This document shows positions 24,712 through 32,458 of a stretch of DNA of 64,000 nt, piece by piece (position 1 is the first letter of the stretch; every line of letters starts with the position of its first letter). Below the pieces are notes generated by a model. It was not told the DNA's origin and did not search any database. It was given only the letters and a program-made list of their open reading frames with translations. Origin of the DNA: Pseudoalteromonas sp. CO133X (GTDB taxonomy: Bacteria > Pseudomonadota > Gammaproteobacteria > Enterobacterales > Alteromonadaceae); assembly GCA_004208945.1 (NCBI GenBank), contig SGPE01000022.1, positions 1 through 64,000 of the forward strand, written 5' to 3'. A program made the position numbers and the translations under genes.

Positions 24712-26766
24712 ATGTTTTTTAAGATTGGTGAGTGTTATTTAAATACGCAAGAGATGTCTCTTCGTATAAATGAGCAATCAATTTTATTAGAACCAAAAGT
24801 CTTTGCTGTCTTAATGTATTTTATTGAGCATAATGACCGTTATATTTCGATGGAAGAGCTCCATGAAAACCTGTGGCAAGGTCGATGTGTTTCAGATGCC
24901 GCTGTTAGGCGAATTATAAGTAAAATACGTATTGTGTTGAACGATGATCACAAAGAGCCTACTTACCTTCAATCTCTTCCCAAGCGTGGCTATAAATTAA
25001 TTTGCCCAGTATCACAAATAGCAGAAACATCTACGTCTGAGGAAACTGAAAAGCCAATATCTGTAAAGAATAACGATGCAAAGAAAAATAAGCGTTTTTT
25101 ATTCATTGTAATTGCCACACTCTTTTTGTTTTCATTGACCTACTTCATATATAAAAATATTGATAAAGAAGTACATGTCGTTACAAAAGTGATTGATTCT
25201 GTTATATCCGATAAAAAAACATTAACGGTTTCGAACGATGGCAAATATATCGCGTTTACAAGTAAATTTAGCCATGAAAAGGATTATCATATTTACTTGA
25301 AAAACCAGAAAAACGAAGTTGTAAAGGTTTTAGTAGATAATACTAAATTGCCTTTAGGACTAGCTTTTTCAAACGATAATAGACATTTGTATTTTTCTGA
25401 TAACGTAGATGGTGTTGCGCTACTAAAGCTGGTTGATTTAAAAGATGAGGCACATAAAACAAATACATTAGTGTCTGACTTTTATTTCATTGCAGATGTA
25501 TTTACTGATAGTAGTGAAGAGAATGTCGTTTACTTTTCTGGGCAAAAAAGCCAACAAAGCGCAATGCTTATCTATAAGCTCAATCTTGAGGGTGATTTGG
25601 AGGAGATCACATCGGTTGCTCAAAAAGGAGCATATGATACTCAAGGTAGTATATCTCCTGGCTCAGGAAAGTTAGCTGTGCTAAGAGCCTACTCAGATCG
25701 CAAGCGTAGTTCTATTCGAGTGCTCGACTTAAAATCAGGTAGAATGCTTTTCAATCATACTCAAAATTCTGTTATCTACGATGTTTTATGGCTTGATGAA
25801 GAGCATATCATTTTATTAGATAGTCAAAAGCTAACTAAAATTAACATTAAAACTGGTGATTCACAGACAATTACGGTGAACATAAATCGCCTGATAGCCC
25901 TCTCTAGGGTCAGCATAAATACATTACTAGCTATTAAAGATAACGATACTATTAATACTTTAATAGAGAAAAAGCTGCCACTGAGTGACTTTAAAAATAT
26001 TGAAATGATCCAAGAAAAACAATCAAAGCAAGGCATCATTGAAGCCTACCACCCCATTGGCAATAAAGTCTGGATGGTTATAAACGAGAGTGGAGTAAAC
26101 TCTTTGGTTTTTTATGAAAAAGCAAAGGTTGATAAAAAAGTGACTTTAATGAGTACTGAAAAGCCACTTAAGTTAATAAGCTCCTCGACATCTGGACAGT
26201 ATGTTTTACTAAAGCTCCAAGAGCGCATAACAATTCTTAATACATTTGATAATAGCCTGACGTATCTCACTAAAGCTGATGATTTGATTGGCGATGTTGC
26301 TTTTTCACTAGACGAAAAGTCTGTTTTATATACACGTAAAAATAATGGCGAATGGCAAGTTTTTATGTATGACATAGGAAAGAAAAAGCAAAATATTATC
26401 TTTAATGGTTATCGTTTTATTCGCCCATTCAATGCTGGATATGTTTTAGGTGACGATACGGGAAGGCTATCACGCTTCGATACGGAAAAAGAAATGGTAG
26501 CTCCAATGTTAGTTAATATATCTACAGAGAAAAATACAAACTGGGAAATCATTAATAATAAGATTGTATGGAGCACTCATAACTTAAAAAGCACCATCTT
26601 TAATGAAGTAGACTTATATGATGCTGATACTTTGAGTATAGAGTCAAAAACATTTGACTTTGGTGTGATTAGACCAAGGTTTTACGTGGACAAAACTAAT
26701 AGCTTGATTGTAGTTAAGAGTAAAGGAAATAGGCATAGTGAAATAGTTTCCATTAGTATTCAATAG
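24712..26766 (+). CDS. CadC/ToxR-like membrane transcription regulator with propeller-type periplasmic domain
   Basis: A 684-residue one-component regulator. An OmpR/PhoB-type winged helix fills residues 1-100 (LEPKVFAVLMYFIEH, VRRIISKIRIVLND, YLQSLPKRGYKLICPV). After a polar linker there is one transmembrane helix (about 128-148). About 530 periplasmic residues follow with repeated TolB/WD-like strands (LTVSNDGKYIAFTS, LAFSNDNRHLYFSD, GSISPGSGKLAVLRA, VAFSLDEKSVLYTRK). It should bind DNA in the cytoplasm in response to a periplasmic signal. It is divergent from the RiPP operon, so it is the prime candidate for its control. Confidence 0.88.
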   Translation: MFFKIGECYLNTQEMSLRINEQSILLEPKVFAVLMYFIEHNDRYISMEELHENLWQGRCVSDAAVRRIISKIRIVLNDDHKEPTYLQSLPKRGYKLICPVSQIAETSTSEETEKPISVKNNDAKKNKRFLFIVIATLFLFSLTYFIYKNIDKEVHVVTKVIDSVISDKKTLTVSNDGKYIAFTSKFSHEKDYHIYLKNQKNEVVKVLVDNTKLPLGLAFSNDNRHLYFSDNVDGVALLKLVDLKDEAHKTNTLVSDFYFIADVFTDSSEENVVYFSGQKSQQSAMLIYKLNLEGDLEEITSVAQKGAYDTQGSISPGSGKLAVLRAYSDRKRSSIRVLDLKSGRMLFNHTQNSVIYDVLWLDEEHIILLDSQKLTKINIKTGDSQTITVNINRLIALSRVSINTLLAIKDNDTINTLIEKKLPLSDFKNIEMIQEKQSKQGIIEAYHPIGNKVWMVINESGVNSLVFYEKAKVDKKVTLMSTEKPLKLISSSTSGQYVLLKLQERITILNTFDNSLTYLTKADDLIGDVAFSLDEKSVLYTRKNNGEWQVFMYDIGKKKQNIIFNGYRFIRPFNAGYVLGDDTGRLSRFDTEKEMVAPMLVNISTEKNTNWEIINNKIVWSTHNLKSTIFNEVDLYDADTLSIESKTFDFGVIRPRFYVDKTNSLIVVKSKGNRHSEIVSISIQ

Positions 26767-26886
26767 CTTAAAGTTTACTTTTTAAAGTTATAAAAAAGTT
26801 ATCTTTTTATTATTGATAATATCCACTCTTTAGCTCAAATTTAATGTGAACAAAATAACTACAACAAAATTAGGGGCTACACGACC

Positions 26887-27057
26887 ATGAATAACTTACT
26901 TAAAACATCATTTATCAATGCAGCTATTTTTATTTTTCTTACCATTGCAAGTTCTGGTGATTTACACATAAATAACAACAGCGCTATTGCTGACGGAGGG
27001 GATACACCAAATTCTTTGTGTACCATCAGTCCCATTTTTTGCGATGATGATTATTAA
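26887..27057 (+). CDS. 56-residue secreted small peptide (novel candidate)
   Basis: A short frame beginning ATG at 26887, with AGGGG ten bases upstream. The product begins MNNLLKTSFINAAIFIFLTI, a signal-peptide-like segment of a short polar start and about 13 hydrophobic residues. Then comes a polar stretch, a Gly-Gly pair (37-38) and the end DTPNSLCTISPIFCDDDY. Two Cys (45, 52) and the order GDT, Cys, TI, F, Cys recall the core of precursor 1. The LuxR-type regulator gene starts 13 bases after its stop, so the two are probably co-transcribed. It is not a known family to me; it could be a signal peptide, a third precursor or an immunity factor. Confidence 0.6.
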   Translation: MNNLLKTSFINAAIFIFLTIASSGDLHINNNSAIADGGDTPNSLCTISPIFCDDDY

Positions 27058-27070
27058 ATGAGACTTTGTT

Positions 27071-27715
27071 ATGGTAAATATAAATGAACTTCATTCTAGA
27101 ATTGAGTGTATAAATTCAATAGATAGCTTTAATAAATTTTTTACAGATATAAAAAATACTTATAGTTATACGCAGGTAGGATTTATTACTTTTGATTTCT
27201 CTGACTTATTTAGATTTGATACTAATTACTTTGGAGAATTTGAGCACTCTTTTTTAGATGAGGTTCATTCCTGTAAAAAATTAATTCATTATTGTCTTAA
27301 TGAAACAAAAGCGCTGATGCTTAGTGAAATAAATGGCAATTATGATTCAGTATTAATTGTTCCTACAGGTTTACATAAGAATAAATTTGCTTGTTTGGTA
27401 CTTGAGTTGCCTAATTTAAGTACTGAACCGCACAAAGCAAAAATGCTAGGAGACTATTGGCGAATCTTTTTAATCGAAATGTTTGAAGCCTACCGACGTT
27501 CAACGCGTACAGAAGCTGTAAAAATTACACGGCGAGAAAAAGAGTGTATTAAATGGGCATCAATAGGCAAAACATCCTGGGAAATTAGTCAAATACTTAA
27601 TATCAGTCAAAGAACGGTTGATTTTCATTTGTCTAACTGCATAAAAAAAACGAGTAGTACTAATCGACAGCAAGCTATCGTGAAGTGTATCTTAAACGGA
27701 GAATTGCTTGCCTAA
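27071..27715 (+). CDS. LuxR-family transcription regulator
   Basis: A 214-residue protein with an N-terminal sensor region of about 150 residues and a C-terminal LuxR-type HTH (ITRREKECIKWASIGKTSWEISQILNISQ, then RTVDFHLSNCIKK), about 150-212. Length and layout match acyl-homoserine-lactone regulators, but the ligand pocket residues cannot be confirmed and no luxI gene is in the window, so it may be an orphan or respond to something else. It follows the 56-residue peptide gene at once. It probably acts on the peptide genes or on distant targets. Confidence 0.85.
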   Translation: MVNINELHSRIECINSIDSFNKFFTDIKNTYSYTQVGFITFDFSDLFRFDTNYFGEFEHSFLDEVHSCKKLIHYCLNETKALMLSEINGNYDSVLIVPTGLHKNKFACLVLELPNLSTEPHKAKMLGDYWRIFLIEMFEAYRRSTRTEAVKITRREKECIKWASIGKTSWEISQILNISQRTVDFHLSNCIKKTSSTNRQQAIVKCILNGELLA

Positions 27716-27725
27716 CACCAGCAAG

Positions 27726-27750
27726 AGCCACCTTTTATGGTGGCTTATTT
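27726..27750 (+). terminator. terminator after the LuxR-family gene
   Basis: A 7-bp stem agccacc/ggtggct (27726-27732, 27739-27745) with a 6-base loop and a short T-rich tail; it lies 11 bases after the stop codon. Confidence 0.75.
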
Positions 27751-27827
27751 GTACCTAGTGTGAACTTAATAGAATGATAAGTTTTCTCCCTCACTTTAAT
27801 TTAAAACATTCACTTGCCATTTATATT

Positions 27828-27863
27828 GTTTCGTTTAAAATCTCAAAGCTTTCGAAACGAAAC
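27828..27863. promoter_or_regulatory. probable GlmR (DeoR-type) operator
   Basis: Inverted arms gtttcgttt (27828-27836) and aaacgaaac (27855-27863) lie 17-52 bases before the glmR start. The TTTCG/CGAAA core is typical of DeoR/GlpR-type sites. Autoregulation, with control of glmS by read-through, is inferred. Confidence 0.65.
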
Positions 27864-27879
27864 TTATGAGGTCATGTAA

Positions 27880-28650
27880 ATGACAAAACGAAACACTCAA
27901 CAACGTCGCCATACAATCTTAAGTCAAGTTAATGAGTACGGCGAGGTCGCTGTAGAGGCGCTGGCTGAGCAGTTTCAAACTTCAGAAGTAACGATTCGTA
28001 AAGATCTCACGGCACTTGAGAAAAGTGGCTTATTACTGCGCCGTTACGGTGGTGCCATTGCATTGCCGCAAGAAATCGTTGCAAATAGCAACGAGAAAAG
28101 CGACTCGCTTCGCAAAATGGCAATCGCTCAGGCGGCTGCAAAGCTTATTAAAGACCATAACCGCATCATAATTGATAGCGGCCGCACTACAGCAGCGATG
28201 ATCCCTGAACTTGCCAATAAGCGTGGTTTAGTGGTGATGACCAATGCTATTAATGTCGCTAACCGACTGCTTTCATTAGAAAATGAGCCAACACTTTTGA
28301 TGACCGGCGGAACTTGGGATCCGCATTCAGAATCGTTTCAGGGCCAAGTTGCAGAGAATGTTCTACGCTCTTACGACTTTGACCAACTCTTTATTGGTGC
28401 CGATGGCATTGACATTGATAGAGGTACTACAACCTTCAATGAATTAGTAGGGCTTAGCCAAGTGATGGCTGAAGCTGCTCGTGAAGTGGTAGTACTGGTT
28501 GAATCAGAAAAAATTGGCCGAAAAATACCGAATTTAGAACTGCCTTGGCAGCGTGTTACCACTGTTATAACAGACAACCACCTAAGCGTAGATAAGCGTG
28601 AGGCGATAACAGCATGTGGTGTACAGCTGATCTGTGCAGAAATTGAATAA
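27880..28650 (+). CDS. glmR: DeoR/GlpR-type regulator of glmS (GlmR)
   Basis: A 256-residue DeoR-family regulator. The N-terminal HTH (RHTILSQVNEYGEVAVEALAEQFQTSEVTIRKDL is its extent in outline: residues 9-42) has the usual recognition helix SEVTIRKDL. A sugar-phosphate-sensing DeoRC domain follows with IIDSGRTTAAM and LFIGADGID. The gene directly precedes glmS, 95 bases upstream in the same direction. In Pseudomonas and relatives the regulator in this place controls glmS in response to amino-sugar phosphate. An operator-like inverted repeat lies just before it. Confidence 0.82.
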   Translation: MTKRNTQQRRHTILSQVNEYGEVAVEALAEQFQTSEVTIRKDLTALEKSGLLLRRYGGAIALPQEIVANSNEKSDSLRKMAIAQAAAKLIKDHNRIIIDSGRTTAAMIPELANKRGLVVMTNAINVANRLLSLENEPTLLMTGGTWDPHSESFQGQVAENVLRSYDFDQLFIGADGIDIDRGTTTFNELVGLSQVMAEAAREVVVLVESEKIGRKIPNLELPWQRVTTVITDNHLSVDKREAITACGVQLICAEIE

Positions 28651-28653
28651 CCC

Positions 28654-28680
28654 GTAATAAGACCGACAACACCTTATTAC
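28654..28680. repeat. inverted repeat between glmR and glmS
   Basis: 8-bp arms gtaataag/cttattac (28654-28661, 28673-28680) just behind the glmR stop. No T tract follows, so it is more likely an operator or mRNA stem than a full terminator. Confidence 0.5.
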
Positions 28681-28745
28681 GCATCATTTATGACAACACA
28701 TACCGCCCAAAGTAAAACACTTTGGCATGTGCAAAAGGAGAAATT

Positions 28746-30566
28746 ATGTGTGGAATCGTAGGGGCTGTTGCAGAACGCCCAGTAAATAAAATTCTTGTAG
28801 AAGGCTTAAAGCGTCTTGAATACCGTGGCTATGACTCAGCAGGTGTAGCCCTCGTTGAAGGCAATGTATTAAATACAGTAAAAGCAGTGGGTAAAGTTGC
28901 TAATTTAGAATCAGCCCTTAATGCGGCAAATGTTAAAGGCACGACAGGTATCGCACATACGCGATGGGCAACACATGGCGGTGTAACTGAAGCGAATGCA
29001 CATCCGCATATTTCGAATAGCGAAATTGCACTCGTTCATAACGGTATTATTGAAAACCATGCTAGCCTGCGTGATGCGCTAAAAGGTGATGGTTATGAGT
29101 TTTTATCAGAAACTGACACTGAAGTAATGGTGCACCTTATCCACCAACTTCGTCAGCAACACACTTCTTTATTGGCAGCAGTACAAGCGGCTGTTAAGCA
29201 GTTTGAAGGCGCATTTGGTACCGTTGTTTTTGATAAAGCGAACGACAACGAAATCATTGTAGCGCGCTCAGGTAGCCCATTGGTTATTGGTTTAGGTCTT
29301 GGCGAAAACTTTATTGCATCTGACCAACTTGCTCTATTACCTGTTACTCGTAGCTTTATTTACCTTGAAGAAGGTGATGTTGCTCGTATTACCCGTGACA
29401 GTGTGGAAATATTTGATGCAAACGGCGAGGCAGTCGAGCGCGAAGTGATTGAATCAAACATCACGCAAGATGCATCAGGTAAAGGCGAATATCGTCACTA
29501 CATGCTGAAAGAAATTTACGAACAGCCCCTTGCTGTACGTAACACACTTGATGGCCGCCTTCACAATGATACTGTGGCAATTGATGCCTTTGGTGACAGT
29601 GCTCAGCAAATCTTTAAAGACGTAAAGCACGTACAAATTATTGCCTGTGGTACTTCATATCACTCGGGTATGGTTGCGCGTTACTGGCTTGAGCAGTTTG
29701 CAGGCGTGAGCTGTAACGTAGAGATTGCCTCTGAGTTTCGTTACCGTGAATCATTTGTACATGAAAACAGCTTACTTGTGACCATTTCACAGTCTGGTGA
29801 AACAGCCGATACACTTGCTGCACTGCGTCTTGCAAAGCAGCAAGGTTATATGGCGTCAATGACCATTTGTAACGTACCTGGTTCATCACTGGTGCGTGAA
29901 TCTGACTTAGCCTTTATGACTAAAGCGGGTGCTGAAATTGGTGTTGCATCTACTAAAGCCTTCACCACACAACTTGTTGGCTTATTAATGCTAACTGCAT
30001 CTATTGCGCAAGAAAAAGGCTTAGATCAAAGTGCGATTGTCAATGCAATTAAAACACTGCCTAACAAGTTAGAAGAAGCATTACTGCTTGCAGAAGGCAT
30101 TGAAGATTTAGCTGAAGAGTTTGCTGATAAGCATCACTCACTATTCTTAGGTCGTGGCTCACAATACCCAATCGCGATGGAAGGTGCACTTAAGCTGAAA
30201 GAAATTTCATACATTCACGCTGAAGCATACGCGGCGGGTGAGCTTAAACATGGTCCTTTAGCGTTGATTGATGCCGACATGCCAATCATTGTTGTAGCGC
30301 CAAACAATGAACTACTAGAAAAGCTTAAATCAAACGTAGAAGAAGTACGTGCCCGTGGCGGTATTATTTATGTATTCGCAGATAAAGACTCAGCGTTTGA
30401 ATCTGATGAAACAATGCGTGTAATTAACGTAAACCATGTAGATGACGTGATTGCCCCAGTTGTATATACAATTCCATTGCAGCTACTTTCATACTACGTT
30501 GCGGTTATTAAAGGCACCGACGTTGATCAGCCTCGAAATTTAGCTAAAAGTGTAACTGTTGAATAA
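28746..30566 (+). CDS. glmS: glutamine-fructose-6-phosphate aminotransferase
   Basis: Makes glucosamine-6-phosphate from fructose-6-phosphate and glutamine, the first step to UDP-GlcNAc. The 606-residue protein starts MCGIVGAV: after removal of Met, the Cys is the glutaminase nucleophile, which fixes the start at 28746 (AAGGAG at 28735-28740). An earlier in-frame codon would bury this Cys and is rejected. The Ntn glutaminase half has RWATHGG and HNGIIEN; two SIS domains follow ([17 protein letters not shown], then [17 protein letters not shown] and the closing [11 protein letters not shown]). Length equals that of the E. coli enzyme (609). The gene is paired with glmR. Confidence 0.97.
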   Translation: MCGIVGAVAERPVNKILVEGLKRLEYRGYDSAGVALVEGNVLNTVKAVGKVANLESALNAANVKGTTGIAHTRWATHGGVTEANAHPHISNSEIALVHNGIIENHASLRDALKGDGYEFLSETDTEVMVHLIHQLRQQHTSLLAAVQAAVKQFEGAFGTVVFDKANDNEIIVARSGSPLVIGLGLGENFIASDQLALLPVTRSFIYLEEGDVARITRDSVEIFDANGEAVEREVIESNITQDASGKGEYRHYMLKEIYEQPLAVRNTLDGRLHNDTVAIDAFGDSAQQIFKDVKHVQIIACGTSYHSGMVARYWLEQFAGVSCNVEIASEFRYRESFVHENSLLVTISQSGETADTLAALRLAKQQGYMASMTICNVPGSSLVRESDLAFMTKAGAEIGVASTKAFTTQLVGLLMLTASIAQEKGLDQSAIVNAIKTLPNKLEEALLLAEGIEDLAEEFADKHHSLFLGRGSQYPIAMEGALKLKEISYIHAEAYAAGELKHGPLALIDADMPIIVVAPNNELLEKLKSNVEEVRARGGIIYVFADKDSAFESDETMRVINVNHVDDVIAPVVYTIPLQLLSYYVAVIKGTDVDQPRNLAKSVTVE

Positions 30567-30580
30567 AGCCTGTAGATTTT

Positions 30581-30640
30581 AACGTTCATGTTAAAAGCAA
30601 TAATAAACGTTCATACTTGGTATTTAAGTATGAACGTTCT
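30581..30640 (+). terminator. long perfect stem-loop after glmS
   Basis: A 13-bp perfect stem, aacgttcatactt with aagtatgaacgtt (30606-30618, 30626-30638), has a 7-base loop. A further copy of aacgttcat stands at 30581-30589. The T tract behind it is weak (ctatttc). It probably marks the end of the glmS transcript. Confidence 0.65.
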
Positions 30641-30876
30641 ATTTCAGCAATAGAGTTAACAGTTAATTACATGCTGGCAATGAAAATAAGCCGCTGTTCT
30701 ACTCGATTGCTTAATGGTAACTTGATTCGCTTATAGCGAAAGTAAAAACTCACACCGCTAGAAATCATCTCAAAATCGTAATTATTTTAAGAGGTTACTT
30801 GATTTTTTAAAAGAGATGAGCCAATTAGCTTTCCAATAAACTATCGTTACTTTGTTAGAGCGTATTTCACTTTAAT
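30641..30876. other. intergenic region, nothing recognised
   Basis: About 235 bases between the glmS stem-loop and the stop of the haloalkane dehalogenase gene. No open frame, RNA gene or convincing promoter was seen on either strand. Confidence 0.5.
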
Positions 30877-31758
30877 CTAGTTAGGTAACCATTCAGCTAT
30901 CGCTTTGCCTATTTCATGCGGGGAATCTTCTTGAATGAAGTGGCTTCCTTTAACAGTGACTTCTTTTAGATTTGGCCAGGTCCTTACAAAATCTCTTGCA
31001 AAGCCAACGAGAAAAGCGCCAGGTTCAGCATTAATAAATAGTTTTGGAATATCCTCTGAGCTAGCGAGGAAGTTTGCATAACTTTGTACTATTTCTACGG
31101 TTTGCGCCGGTTCACCAGCAATAGGTAACTGGCGAGGCCCTGCAAGTGTTGCTCTTCGATTCTCCCCACTTTCTAAAAATGGACGACGATACTCTGCATG
31201 CTCTTTATCGCTTAAAGGACGTAAGATCGCAGCTGGAAGTAATGTTTCGATAAAAAAGTTGTCTTCTAATGCCATCTTTAGTCCTTCATCAGAACGTAGT
31301 GCTCCAATAGGGCCATGTAAATCAGCAGGAAAATCTTCCCATGACGGAAATGGCGTTACTATGGCTTCCATGAATGCGATAGCTTTTATGGCATGCGGAT
31401 TTTGCTTAGCCCAATGAAAGCCAACTCCTGACCCCCAGTCATGTAGTACTAGTGTTACATTGTTTTTAATCTCAAGTTTCTCTAAAAGAGCGAAAGTATA
31501 TTTACTGTTTTCAAATAAAGAGTAGCTACTGTCATCTGTTTGGCTGAGCTTGTCTGAGTCTCCCATGCCGATCATGTCGATTGCAATTAAACGTCCTTTT
31601 GATGATAAGTAAGGCATAACATTTCGCCAAAGATAGCTGGAAGTTGGATTGCCATGAAGGAATACGATCGGATCGCCACTTCCTTCGTCTATATAGGCCA
31701 TACGTTTGCCTAATACATTGCAATATTTTTTCGCATATTGGAGTGTCTCTGATTTCAT
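30877..31758 (-). CDS. haloalkane dehalogenase
   Basis: Hydrolyses a carbon-halogen bond to alcohol and halide in the cytoplasm. The alpha/beta hydrolase has 293 residues from the chosen start. Key residues fit subfamily II: nucleophile Asp107 followed by Trp108 in LVLHDWGSG, halide-binding Asn37 in LHGNPTSSYLW, acid Glu131 in FMEAI and base His273 in KGSHFIQED. The start is Met at 31758, with GAGGAA six bases upstream; an upstream codon adds six residues without a ribosome site. The gene is divergent from a MarR regulator, which probably controls it. An epoxide hydrolase or luciferase-like role is less likely given the Asn/Trp halide pair. Confidence 0.9.
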   Translation of the reverse strand: MKSETLQYAKKYCNVLGKRMAYIDEGSGDPIVFLHGNPTSSYLWRNVMPYLSSKGRLIAIDMIGMGDSDKLSQTDDSSYSLFENSKYTFALLEKLEIKNNVTLVLHDWGSGVGFHWAKQNPHAIKAIAFMEAIVTPFPSWEDFPADLHGPIGALRSDEGLKMALEDNFFIETLLPAAILRPLSDKEHAEYRRPFLESGENRRATLAGPRQLPIAGEPAQTVEIVQSYANFLASSEDIPKLFINAEPGAFLVGFARDFVRTWPNLKEVTVKGSHFIQEDSPHEIGKAIAEWLPN

Positions 31759-31783
31759 ATTGTATTCCTCTAACATTATTGTG

Positions 31784-31794
31784 TGACTGAGTCA
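31784..31794. promoter_or_regulatory. possible MarR operator 1
   Basis: Perfect 11-base palindrome tgact-g-agtca, followed by tataat within a few bases. It is closely similar to the palindrome at 31834-31844 in the same 101-base divergent spacer. Confidence 0.55.
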
Positions 31795-31833
31795 TATAAT
31801 AATGTGGAATTTTATCATGTCTATATTTTTTTA

Positions 31834-31852
31834 TGATCGAATCACATATAAT
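31834..31852 (+). promoter_or_regulatory. possible MarR operator 2 and -10 box of the marR gene
   Basis: The inverted repeat tgat-cga-atca (31834-31844) shares the pattern TGAYYGARTCA with operator 1. A perfect tataat stands at 31847-31852, only seven bases before the ATG at 31860. Transcription from it would start at or next to the ATG, and no ribosome site is seen there. Confidence 0.55.
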
Positions 31853-31859
31853 TTGAGTT

Positions 31860-32372
31860 ATGAACGAAAATAAATACATCGCAAACCTACTTGGCGCCTT
31901 TGCTACAGAGGTCTCGAGTCGAATAGAGAATGAAATTTTAAATTTGGGTGGTCGAAGCCTAAATCATGAAGCAGCTTTGGTGGCTATTTATAATCATCCT
32001 GAAGAAACGATTGATGTCTTGAGTAAAGTGCTAGGGCTGACTCATTCAGGTGCTGTACGTTTGATTAATACGCTTGAAGCTGAAAAGTTGGTTAAACGTG
32101 TGAAAAGTAAGTTAGATGCTCGCTCGGTTGTACTTACGATTACGGAACAAGGGGCTTCTCGAGTGAGTAGAGTGTTAGCAGCCCGCGAAAAAGTGACCAC
32201 TGATCTTTTGAGTCATTATGATGATGAAAGCCGTCAGCAGCTGATAACCTTACTTGAAGTGTGTTTAGGTAACTTTACTAACCAAAAAATAAAGGCACAA
32301 AGAGTGTGCCGTTTATGCAATGAAGATATTTGTAGAAAAGCGGGCTGTCCGGTCGAAAAATCAATTAGTTAA
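31860..32372 (+). CDS. MarR-family transcription regulator with C-terminal Cys cluster
   Basis: A 170-residue winged-helix regulator. The HTH covers about residues 45-100 (HPEETIDVLSKVLGLTHSGAVRLINTLEAEKLVKRV in outline), with the wing DARSVVLTITEQG. A tail with C-x2-C-x4-C-x4-C (VCRLCNEDICRKAGCPVE, near residue 155) could bind a metal or form disulfides, so it may sense metal, oxidant or electrophile. It is divergent from the haloalkane dehalogenase gene, with two similar palindromes in the spacer. The mRNA may be leaderless. Confidence 0.86.
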   Translation: MNENKYIANLLGAFATEVSSRIENEILNLGGRSLNHEAALVAIYNHPEETIDVLSKVLGLTHSGAVRLINTLEAEKLVKRVKSKLDARSVVLTITEQGASRVSRVLAAREKVTTDLLSHYDDESRQQLITLLEVCLGNFTNQKIKAQRVCRLCNEDICRKAGCPVEKSIS

Positions 32373-32458
32373 TATTTAATTAGACTTTGCTATATGTGTC
32401 TTCTTTTATCTCTAAAAGTTTGTTAGCTTTAGGGTACTTTTTCTCTAAGGGACTAGCC

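Noticed and set aside
27071..27715. Quorum-sensing pair luxI-luxR
   Set aside because: No luxI-like synthase is found in the window, so only the regulator is reported.
28371..28577. Minus-strand frame inside glmR
   Set aside because: Ser/Thr-rich shadow translation with no ribosome site.
28722..28745. Earlier start of glmS giving eight extra residues
   Set aside because: The enzyme needs Cys directly after the first Met as nucleophile, and the AAGGAG site fits the ATG at 28746.
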